Source: Antitrichia curtipendula
Taxonomy: Eukaryota; Streptophyta; Bryopsida; Hypnales; Leucodontaceae
Direction: 5' to 3'
Assembly (NCBI GenBank): GCA_951230915.1
Contig: OX579637.1
Coordinates: 27,404,001-27,468,000 of the forward strand
DNA length: 64,000 nt
The notes beneath the pieces are model-generated. The model did no database searches. It saw only the letters and a list, made by a program, of their open reading frames with translations, and was not told the DNA's origin. Numbering within the stretch: position 1 is the stretch's first letter; every line of letters starts with the position of its first letter. Positions 46,267 to 55,900 of this stretch are shown in pieces. The position numbers and the translations under genes are program-made.

Positions 46267-49200
46267 TGTCGTAGCACAAGGAAGCACAAATCCTACCTTT
46301 AGGTGTTTTAAACAACAAAACACCCAAGATGACCCGTGTATCGTTCCCAAAGGACTTTTACTCGTAGTTTCCTCAAAATTACCGGAATGGAATCCGGAAC
46401 AACAAACCAAGACAAAGAGGATCCAGAACGGAAACCCGGAAACACCCTCTTTGACACCCGTACTCCAAAATACTGTATCTTCTGTTTCATACCACTTCAC
46501 TAGACACGGAGGAGTGTCATAATCCTGTGCCTCTCCTTGTCTATAGTAACCATTTATTTCCCCGGGACGCGGATGCGGAACCGGAAGGAGTGTCCAAACC
46601 TTGTTCCGAATCCGAATCCAAATCCTGGACCTAGTAACCAGTAACCAATGTAGAAGTTTAACCTTTGGTTCAGAGGGATCCGCAATTATACTTAAGGAAG
46701 GATGCGTAAATCCTACCCTCCTTCGTGTTTAGAGTAGATGGAGTGCCACTAAAAGAGAAATAACAATAAAACCACAAGAAAACGGAATGCAAATTCTTCC
46801 TCACAACTGATCCGGGAGATTATTCCAGACTAGCAGGTCACTCAGGAAACTCCTACAATCCCCACCTTACTACAATGACGAACCTATTCGGACAAGATCC
46901 CAAGAGTCAGACCTGGTACTTCGATAACTAGGGGATCCCAACTGTCTTCCTGTTCCTCTCTTCCGGATTCAGCAGAACCTCTCAGACGTCAGCCAGCGTA
47001 CCTCTTCCACTCCCGGAAGATTCACCTAACCTAAGAATGGCTATCCTGCTCAGAAAATACTTCAAGAAACTTCAACATCTAAAATTCCCGCCTACTACAC
47101 AAAAATTTATCAACCAAGTCCTAATACTCCTGAAAACAGATCCAGACAGAATCCGGGGGTAATTCCTCCTCTCAAGTTTCCCCCACCAAGCCACTTGAAC
47201 TAGCCGTGGTCAAAGCACCGCCTAACCCCTCACACAAGACCAAGACTTTTTAGACTTATACTCAATGGAGTTGAAATCCAAGCTCTCTTTGCAAGATAGA
47301 ATATGAAAAACAAGATTATGAAATTGCCCGGAGTTGGAACTAACTCCCAACCCCTAAATACCAAACTGAAAGGAAACCCTAAAGGTCCCTAGAAATCCCA
47401 AAACAGGATCAGAGAATGACACGCGTCATTCTTTATCCACTAACCGTTGACTTTCCTATCATCCTCCCCTTTCCGCAAAAAGTGGATCTCAGATCCAAAA
47501 TTCCCGAAAAAGAGGAAGTCCAGGTGCATCCTCCTGAAAAGCACCTCACAAGTAGCTTTCTACCTACTTCCAACTCTGGTTTTCATCTAATTTCCTAAAA
47601 TCCTTCCTAAATAACTTCGTTCCTACTTCCTAAGCCGCTTTCTATCTACTTCCTAAGCCGTTTAGGAGAAGGTTCCTCATACTTGGCGGATCCCTTCCTA
47701 GGCGGCTGTACTCTACTTGCTGACGCCTTTCCACCAGTTGTCGCTTTCCCTTGGACGGCGTCTGGGCCTTCCCCTTGAAACTCGCTGGAGAGATTGGTAA
47801 TGGCTCGGATTCCTCTTCGGATCCGGATTCCGGATGAGACTCTGATCCGGAATCGGATCGCGACTGGCCTTCCTCTTTCTCGGAATTACTCGGAGTCTCA
47901 TCTTCCTCCGAATGGTGACTCTCTGAAGACACCTCCCTCGCCCTCTTTGGCGTAATCTTCCTCTTTGTCGTGCTGGGGGTATGAGAAGAGGGTTTAGAAC
48001 CTTTACCCTTCGGTGTTTCTAAGTCGGATTCCGACTTCTGGATGCCTTCTTTCGATCCGGATCCGTGTGCAGATCCTTCCCTCGCCTCTGTCTTGGCCTT
48101 AGAGGAATCCTTCGCTGGTGTCTTCTTCTCCACTTCTCTTTCCTTTGGAGGAGACATGATCTGAGTTGGCCGTATCGGCGTCGTCTCCTTCCTCGTTTCC
48201 ACCCTTGTCTTCCTCTCTGAACCCGGAAGGTATCCGGCCTGTTGGAGGGCTTCGCGGATCTCGTACATAAAGTTTTCGACTGCCTCCGAGTACTCCGCCA
48301 AAACCATGACTGCCTTGGCTGCTGCTTCCGTACCAGCCTTGTGGATTTCCTCATCATAAAGCCGAGCTTTGTTTAACACATCCCCGGAATGGGATACAAA
48401 ACTCCGTACCCTCTTTAGGGTCTCATCAGACTCAGTTGACAGTTCTCTCGCTTCCTTACTCTTTTCCAAACTCTTTTCTAACTGCCGGTGAAGATCCTCA
48501 TTCCTCTCAGCCAGCTCCTTCACTTGAGTTTCCCACTTCCGGGCATCACTATCCCGGATCAGACCCTCTACTTTCTCTACTAGCTCAGACACCTTGATCC
48601 CACCAAGCAGTCCACATACCTTTCTCACTGCGCCTCTCTCCGTGTCTAGCTCTTCCCGGATCACCTCTAGATCCAAAATAACCCTCCCCAGTGGATCCTC
48701 TCTCTGGACTTCCATATCCGGAGTGTTCATTCTATCCCTCTGGGGTCCTTTCTCCTTAAAAGAGGCTGGGATCCGCTCTGACACTGTCTTCCGTTCGGAA
48801 GACCCTTTCTTCCTCTCGGATGAACCCCTCCCGGATTCCTCATCCGGTCCTCTCTTCTTCTCTCTTTCCTCACTCTCTCGGGGTGGGGTTATGTTCAGTT
48901 TTACCAAGGTTGCTGCTGCCTTGTAAACCGTCCTCTCAGAATTCCTCAGCGTACCTAGGTAATCATACAAGTGGAAGAGGAAAGGCCCAATTGGGGTTGC
49001 CTTCGTGTTTCCTAAAGAAATGACCATTTTCCCGACCAGGTCCTTCACTATTCCTGCCCAGAATATTTTCCTCTCTCCACTCAACGCTCCAAAGATTGTA
49101 TTAGCCCAAGTGACTGTGATCCGGTTTGGACGCTCCAGATACAGAATCGGGAATACAAACTCCAGCATCCTCCTTTCTCTCCCTATCTTACAATCAGCTA

Positions 49201-50191
49201 CTGCGTAGCCGTCCTTAGCATGGGGAGGATTAGAAAATTTACATTCCGCGAACCTGTCCGTCCGCGAAGCCATCCCTTCTCCCGGACGCGGAAAGTCATA
49301 CACCTTCTTCCACGTCTCAATCGTCCACTTTCCGAGCAGAGCACGATTTGTCTTCACCCACTCGTTGGACTGTCCGCTCAGCAACTCCTGGATCATCTCC
49401 TCACTCTTCAAACTCCAAGGGCGACTAAAAAACCCCGCTACTCCGATTTGACTGAGATCCTCCTCCAACTGTTTCCTCTCTCTCTCATCCTTCGGAATGG
49501 CTGGAAAGATGTTCTTGATCTTCAGCGCTCCAGAACCACTGCCTTCTGCCTTCACCATCTTTCCCTCAGATATCTGTCTCCCACTACAAACCTCGCACAG
49601 TCCCTCAGAAACTATAGGCGATTGGATCCTTCCTCTCTACCGGATCCGGAAACTCTGAACTTGCTTTCCTCTCACACCTTGGCAATTCCAAACAACTCCA
49701 AGCGCTCGAGGGGTGCTAAAAACATCAGAACGAGAAAGGAGAGTGGAAGTCCTAACCCCTGGGGCATCTTCCTCTACTTCGTTCCTAACTGTTTAGGTTT
49801 CCCGTTTTCGCCGTAATCTTGGGAGGATCTGACCGTTGAACGGTCATACCTAATTTCCGGTAGAGCCATTGGATTCAAGAAATGCTCTACTGGCTTCCGG
49901 TAGATCCCGCAGCCTCTTCCGGTACGTGTCTGCATCCTATCTCCTCATTTCGAGATATTCCCGGGTACTGACCCGAATCCTCTTCCGGTTCCGGTTCCCG
50001 ATAAAAACAGGAAGTCTTAACTTCCTGTTAACATGATTATCTCTCTACTACTATACCTATTGAACGGGAATGTTAATCTTGATAAGATTCCTGGTTTACA
50101 CCTTTACAAACCCCAAAAAATGTACCAATACTAATTCATTTTCCCATCTTTCTAGGTATTTAGGCTAATCTTCATATTTTGGTCTACGACA
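46267..50191 (-). mobile_element. 3,925-bp element with TGTCGTAG/CTACGACA ends, LTR-like
   Basis: Starts TGTCGTAG and ends CTACGACA, a perfect 8-bp inverted repeat of the TG...CA type, with a 5-bp target duplication. These are the marks of integrase-inserted LTR sequences. I find no long direct repeat inside, so it is not an ordinary two-LTR element. It could be a solo LTR with coding capacity, or a DNA transposon with short inverted ends. The single ORF (47642-49558) is on the minus strand. Several short motifs with CCGGAT and TTCCGG recur, giving it a composition unlike the host gene. Confidence 0.75.
47642..49558 (-). CDS. 638-residue protein of the 3.9-kb element, gag-like or accessory
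   Basis: Uninterrupted frame from ATG to TAG. Residues 1-210 form a folded-looking domain with FFSRPWSLKSEEMIQELL, NPPHAKDGYAVADC, FPILY..RPNRITVTWANTIFGALSGERKIFWAGIVKDLV and IGPFLFHLYDYL. Blocks of this kind occur in plant retrotransposon or 'putative plant transposon' proteins. Residues ~290-440 predict a long coiled coil. The C-terminal 190 residues are Ser/Glu/Lys-rich and disordered, with basic NLS-like runs (KRKITPKRAR). There is no reverse transcriptase, integrase or zinc knuckle. A structural (gag-like) or chromatin-binding role is possible. The homologous ORF at 61.8-63.7 kb supports its being a real family. Confidence 0.75.
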   Translation of the reverse strand: MVKAEGSGSGALKIKNIFPAIPKDERERKQLEEDLSQIGVAGFFSRPWSLKSEEMIQELLSGQSNEWVKTNRALLGKWTIETWKKVYDFPRPGEGMASRTDRFAECKFSNPPHAKDGYAVADCKIGRERRMLEFVFPILYLERPNRITVTWANTIFGALSGERKIFWAGIVKDLVGKMVISLGNTKATPIGPFLFHLYDYLGTLRNSERTVYKAAATLVKLNITPPRESEEREKKRGPDEESGRGSSERKKGSSERKTVSERIPASFKEKGPQRDRMNTPDMEVQREDPLGRVILDLEVIREELDTERGAVRKVCGLLGGIKVSELVEKVEGLIRDSDARKWETQVKELAERNEDLHRQLEKSLEKSKEARELSTESDETLKRVRSFVSHSGDVLNKARLYDEEIHKAGTEAAAKAVMVLAEYSEAVENFMYEIREALQQAGYLPGSERKTRVETRKETTPIRPTQIMSPPKEREVEKKTPAKDSSKAKTEAREGSAHGSGSKEGIQKSESDLETPKGKGSKPSSHTPSTTKRKITPKRAREVSSESHHSEEDETPSNSEKEEGQSRSDSGSESHPESGSEEESEPLPISPASFKGKAQTPSKGKRQLVERRQQVEYSRLGRDPPSMRNLLLNGLGSR

Positions 50192-50270
50192 CCACAGGTG
50201 ACAACAAGAACAGATACGTTTTCTGTTTTTGGTCTCTACTTGTTGCAAACAAGATCTTTCAAGAAGTGTA

Positions 50271-51877
50271 CAGTGACTCACAAAACTGAGTCGGTGTTTC
50301 ACTACTTTCCAGTAAATTAGCAATGCCATTACATGGAGTAAACAATTGAACAAATAAAAAATCACTTTAAAGAGTACAAGCTTTATTGATCATTCACATG
50401 GAAATTGAAAACAAAATACACATACTATACGGAAGCACTAAAAATCTGAAATCAAACCTCTCACTGACTCAGTTTTGAACTTGTCTGTCTACACACTCTC
50501 AACACACTCTCAAAAATCAATCCACATGCCCTTTGCGTAAATAACTGCCCGCATTCTTTGTGGCATGCTCTCATAAAGGTTCTCACACTCAGTGGAAGTG
50601 ATAGAAGTGTAAGTCTCCAGCACACGTTGCCATAATTCTAAAAGACCTTTCGCAGGTGTTGGATAACAATTAAGCTTCCATTTTAGAATCGTCCATAGGT
50701 GTTCTATAGGATTCAGGTCGGGTGATTGAGCAGGCCACTTTAAAACACTGAAAGGTTGTTTGGATAACCACTCTTTCATTGTTTTTGCTGTGTGCTTAGG
50801 ATCATTATCATGTTGAAAAATGATTCTAGGTGCATCTATGCCGTACTTTAGGAAGGTGCCATAGAGATTAGCCTCTAGTATCTCACGGTAGACATACTGA
50901 TTCATTCTACCTTCTATTTTGCAAATCAAACCAGGTCCAATTGCAGTCATGCAACCCCAAACCATTATGGAACCTCTTCCATGTTTCACTGTTTTTCTCA
51001 CTGTTCGATCTGTAAGACCCTCTCCTTCTCGAGCCCAACACCAATAACGACCATCTGAGCAAAAACGGTTGATCTTGGTCTCATCTGAGAATATCACCTG
51101 CTTCTAATCTGCAACAGTCCAATTCTCATGAGATTTTGCAAAATCTAAACGAGCTTGAATATTCTTTTGTGAAAGAAGAGGTTTCTTCTTCTTCACACAA
51201 GCCTTCAATCCTGCAAAATTCAAAGCACAACGCACTGTCTGGACACTCATCTCATTGCCAAATTGTTGCCTAACCAATTTGCATGCTTCTGTAGCAGTGT
51301 CAAATCCTCCAATTGTCAATGCTCTCACACATGCCCTCCTCAAGTGGTCTGAAATTAGAGTTGGTCTTCCCTCCAAAGATAGTTCAACATCAGGAAGACA
51401 TTTCTTTCGAATTCTCTCAACACTAGATTGACTAATAGTAAGCCATTTGGCTACTCTCCTTGTGCTCCATCCCTTTTGTAGTAAGGACACTACACTATTT
51501 TGCTTCTCAGAAGTTAATGGCCTTGTCATAGTGTAGAAGAACTAAAAGTGCAATATACTACTAGAGAGGGAGAGGAAACACCATTTACTACTAACAAGAC
51601 TCATTGCTGAAATAAAACTCTCTGTGCCAATGCTAATTTATGAAGAAGATAGGCATGTAGACAGAGAAGGCCAAAACTGAGTCAGTGAGAGGCTCTGATT
51701 TGAATTAAAATATCTTGCTCGCTGTTTGAGATTTTTAATTGAGGCTGCGTTGCCTGGTAACACACGTGGATACGGCTTAATTAACTTTAAGGACACCTGT
51801 TCATTCTTAATTAAGAAAGTCTGACGGTAGGTTGAAGTTATATACAGTAATCACCGACTCACTTTTGTGAGTCACTG
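50271..51877 (-). mobile_element. Tc1/mariner element, 1,607 bp, with IR/DR ends
   Basis: Inserted at TA (50269-50270 and 51878-51879). The 26-bp inverted ends start CAGTGACTCACAAAA and match at 25 of 26 positions. A second inner pair, CTCACTGACTCAGTTTTG (50459-50476) and its perfect reverse complement (51672-51689), lies about 190 bp in. Inner and outer copies share CA(G/C)TGACTCA in the same orientation, the IR/DR arrangement known from Sleeping Beauty-like elements. Removing it with one TA restores GTG TAT GTG in the DUF7869-type gene. The near-perfect ends suggest it is young. Confidence 0.95.
50510..51529 (-). pseudogene. Tc1-type transposase, one premature stop
   Basis: The ATG at 51529 opens a 339-codon frame, the usual Tc1 length. 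An N-terminal paired-type HTH (GWSTRRVAKWLTISQSSVERI) is followed by the second HTH region and a DDE domain. The catalytic residues are Asp in IFSDETK, Asp in FQHDND, and Glu in PDLNPIEHLW, with 34 residues between the last two (DD34E). The cut-and-paste enzyme would act at the element ends in the nucleus. TAG at 51104-51106 replaces a Trp expected just before the first catalytic block (D-W-K-x-V-I-F-S-D), one base from TGG. The rest is intact, so this copy probably only recently lost function. Confidence 0.95.
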
Positions 51878-51879
51878 TA

Positions 51880-52978
51880 TGTGAACTTCATGATTGTGGG
51901 TCATACGCACGATGATATTGATGCGTTGTTTGGAAGATGGAGCATGCTCTTGAAGAAGGAGAACTTCCCAACAATCCCGGCCCTCATGAAGTCCTTCATG
52001 GATGTGGAGTCCATTCCTACTATCCCTCATCTCATAGAAGAGGTGCCCGATTTCAAGGGTTTCATTGCTGGTAAATGGATGGACGGCGATGAGATTCTCA
52101 TAGGACACACAAGACCACAACAAGTGAAGTTCTATCTAGATTCGGCGGGTTGTCCAGTCATGAAGTACAAATTGAAGTGCACGGATGAAGATTGGTTGGG
52201 CAAGGATGGAGGAGGCATTAAGTTGTGGAAAGAAGACGCTGAAGGGCAAAGTCAATGGCCGCGTGGTGTACCGTTGTCAGTTCCACAAAAGGCAATGAAA
52301 GGCGTGGAAGACATTGTGAAAGGTGAGTCTGGATTCGTGAAGTACTGGGAGAATCTATGCAATGCAGACGTCACTGGAGAATGTCGTAGACGCTACAAGC
52401 CAGTGGTGCACTATTGGTATGGTGTTAAGATTGCTCTGCAGGAGCCACTACCATTGTCCACTGTTTTGAAAGACGGGTTTTGGCCAACTACTCGGGTACA
52501 AGCAACAAAAGCAGATCAATTAGACAAAGATGGCGAAAACCTTGAAGAATATGGTGTACATGACACTTATGTTGGGCCTTTGAGGGATCGCCCGCAACCA
52601 TCCTTCAAGGTGGCGCGAGATCTCTACAAAGGGTACTTTGTTGCAGTTCGACCTGCGAATGGTGAAAGTCAACCAGTTTGGATTGCGAGGGCGTTGTCCG
52701 ATCCGAACTGCAATCCTGAGAAGCCGAATTGCGTGCTCATACAATACTTTTGTCCGACATCAAGGAATCAGGATGTTTGAGATTTCTATACAGGATGGGA
52801 CAGTGAAAGAGGTCTACGTTGGAAGGTTGATGAAACCGAACCACCTCTTTGGGAAGAAACAAACGCTTTGATGACAGCATGGAAGTCCCAGAACAGAAGA
52901 GATACTCGCGAGTGTAGGATCAAGATTCCTACAACTCAGATTGAAGTCATCAACCAAAGCTTGGCTTCATATACTTGA
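51880..52978 (+). CDS. DUF7869-type gene, 3' coding part
   Basis: Starts at the restored Tyr codon after the Tc1 element. It encodes VNFMIVGHTHDDIDALFGRWSM, then FPTIPALMKSF, and YVGPLRDRPQPSF. After an in-frame TGA (52778) it continues DFYTGWDSERGLRWKVDE and TAWKSQNRRDTREC to the TGA at 52976. The GHTHDDID segment supplies conserved acidic residues of the domain. The TGA lies where CGA or a Gln/Arg codon is likely, so a C-to-T change is the simple cause. Confidence 0.75.
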
Positions 52979-55900
52979 CATTCTGGAATATTATCCTCGA
53001 ATTAGTTATAGTATGCAAACTTCATATATTGGATATTTACTATTTTTTTGTCTTCAATTTTATTTATATATACCTACTATTACGTGTTTCCACATTCTCT
53101 TCTTTGGATATGTTATATTATTTTACTTGCTTAATGTATGTCCAAAATGGATTTAGAAATGTAATGCGATTGAAAAAAAAGGGCAGTGGGTATAACCACT
53201 CTTTAGTTTGTTGACGTGTGAAGCACTTGTCACAATTTTGGATAGGGGGCCCGTTGGTTGTTACAACTTTCCTGCCTGCAAAGCTCACTTAGCAGTACCA
53301 AGTCATGTATCACTTTCAGTCACTCATAAGATTTCAGCGGGAATCAAACTCGGACTTCCTCAAGGAGATGAATCGCTTCTCACAACCAAACGTTCAGCTC
53401 ATGACTTGGTGTTCAACAATGGTTTTAGAATTCATTTATATGATCTTAAACAATAGTATAACCCAAACCTGATTGTATTTGGTGACAAAACTCTCATTTT
53501 AATGGAAATTACAATGTTGCAACTAATAAATGTGGTGATTCTCAACCTGAATTGCATACATTTAATATTTGGATTTTGAACATCTAAATGGACAATATTA
53601 TTTTGAGAGGTTTCCACACTCTCAAAATAATGTATATAACGTTTATAGATTGTTTGCATGCACTGTTACATTTAGAAGGTGTGAAATTCCTTGTTTTATA
53701 TTAGTGCTTCTTACGCCGTCAGTTTTTATTGTATGGTGCAGGGAGAGCTTGATGAAATTTGATTTCCAAAGTTAAAAAATCTTTGAAATCACAGTGGGCA
53801 TTCAATAAATTTGAAGTGGTGATGAAGCAATATATTTTGAACAAGTAATTGTAGAAGTGAAGTAGTGAGCTTCTATTTGGGGACCTCAAATTTTATATAG
53901 TATTATTTGGAGTGGCTATGATGGACTCTGATGATTATATGAAGGAATACGGGTATTTGTCATTGTCTAAAGCGTTGTCAACGCATGACCTCTATTCATC
54001 ACATGAACAATACGTTAATTTATATCCAGCTGCTTACAATGCAGTGTTAGTAGGTACTGACTTCTGTAAGTGAGTTGATTTTGCAAGATACAAGTTTTTG
54101 TCCAAAAAAAGTTGTGAAGCCAAGTGCTTCATAAGAAGTGCAATTAGTTGAAAGAGAAGTATGTATGTCACGGTCCATTTCTTATATTTCTGACTGGACA
54201 AGTGTCATACAGTGACGATAGTGCTTTTCGCAAGTGAATTCAGCAGTCTTGGAGAAAGAAAATATATCGTAAAATGAAAATGTTCTATAGTCCTTTTTTG
54301 CAATTTTAAGTAGGATTGATATGCATGTTAGGATTGTTTCAGAGTAGCTTGATATCTTTAATATTGATAGATATAATGACGTGCATACGGAATGTCAGTA
54401 AATGTCGTTGGATTGTATAATTGTTTGTGAAGAATGCATTAGTAGACCTGTATATAATGTTGGCATATAATAGTAGTGTTCACTACTCAGAAGAGTACAA
54501 ACATGCATGCACAACGTAGTGTTTTATGAAAGTGGTAGAGGCAACTATACTGGAATGGTGGACAGTGACTGAGGTGTGATGTTTCGTGGAGATGTTGCTG
54601 TAAATATGTACTCCAGGGATTGAGGAAGCGGTGATCGATATAAGTATTGTCATTGACGGTTGTTGGAGGTTAGCACTTCTGTGTTATTTTGTGTCAGTCC
54701 AAAATACTCTAAGGTTTTCTGCGGTCTTTTATTTAATTGTTCTGAATTTGACAATGTTGCATGGGTTTAAACCGGTGTGTGCGTAGAGGATTTTCTTGTT
54801 TGTTTCTTTTCCAGGAGTGCTATACAAGCACTTATGGGAAGTGGAAGTTAAAAATTTGTGAAGTGCCTACTTATGTGTCAGACGATTCTGGAACGTAGAA
54901 CAACTTTGTGGCAGCAGTGCTACAGAGAAAGGGCACAACTTGATAAAAAAATGTTCAAATAACGGAAGTTGCATTAGAAGTAATGAACCTGTAGTGGGTT
55001 TTCTTACCAACTCTGCTTTGTTTTATATAATGCCAGTGATTATAGAAGAAGGCCTAAATTTGAGAAGATTCTAGTAAGTCTGTGTTCATAATTTTAAAAG
55101 TTGTTTGTGATTTTGAAGTGCAAGCGTGTTGATGTCAATAAGTGTTCCACTGTATTCATTTATTCGTGCACATACTGAACTGAAAGACTGAATGTCACAG
55201 GGTTCACATGTTCTTCTGCACACTGCATATACAAGGAAAATGACATTTCATGATGGTAAGGAAGGAACTGTGAAGTGCTCAGTAGAGGACTAGGAACTAG
55301 GAAGTCATTTTGTTCTGTACGTAGAAAATGAACGTGTAAGGCATCATGGTGAAGTAGTAGGGCACGGGCATGATGATTCAGTCGTGGGCTGTGCCGAACC
55401 CGTGTCGACAGAGTTCCTCATATTTGGATCGCAGGTTCATTTGGTAGGTGAATGTTTCCCATGTGTAGAAATAGAGTCTGTAGGGATTGCATTTTCTTCC
55501 AAGAAATTTTGTACATTGATTTTGATTGCTATGAATTTGTAAGTGGAAGATTATTTGAAACTTAGAGGACAGGTACACCTTTGCCTTTATGAAGACAGTG
55601 TCATTGCAAAATTGACTGGAGGCTGCTCCGAATGTCAACATTCTTTCTTGCAATCATGAAGCAATAATGTCGTTCCTTGAAGAGCGCCAGAAGTGGACGG
55701 GAAGAAAAAAAGTAGCCTGGAGATTGCAGGAGGACTGTGATTGGATAAGGCTTACGTACCAAATGCAAAAGTTTCTGACATGGTCGACGGACAGCACGCT
55801 TTGAACAATGTGAGTCTTCCGACTGTATTAATTGATAGTGGGGGTTATGAAATTGCAATGTCATAAAGAATGTGAAGAACTAGTAGATGTGGAATGCAGC

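Larger units (their letters stand above)
46262..50196. other. 5-bp target-site duplication CCACA flanking the 3.9-kb element
   Basis: CCACA at 46262-46266 and 50192-50196. Collapsing it to one copy joins GAC AAT GCC ACA GGT GAC AAC AAG in one frame through the conserved QMDN..(G/C)DNKN block, which proves the insertion borders. Confidence 0.92.
44546..52978 (+). pseudogene. DUF7869-type transposon gene, split by two insertions
   Basis: Coding parts are 44551-46266, 50197-50270 and 51880-52978. Removing the two insertions (one target copy each) rejoins the frame: QMDNATG, DNKNRYVFCFWSLLVANKI and VNFMIVGHTHDDIDALFGRWS. The QMDN...NKNRYV...GHTH.DID series is typical of plant DUF7869 proteins, thought to have an RNase H-like fold. 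Upstream are TVTLYNE.GLLVG.GT...SGPLG.THVAVHI...LLAWPI (a plant transposon domain), a CxxC motif and HEKMDHAKIACP. The end (DFYTGWDSERGLRW...TAWKSQNRRDTREC.I.IP) matches the family C-terminus. Stops: TAG 44767-44769 and TGA 52778-52780, in frame with conserved flanks. The final TGA is at 52976-52978. Likely a transposase-like protein; its activity is unknown. Confidence 0.8.

Noticed and set aside
50712..50722. A type II palindrome half-site (TTCAGGTCGGG) inside the Tc1 element
   Set aside because: It is the coding sequence for the conserved PDLNP motif of the transposase; there is no second arm.
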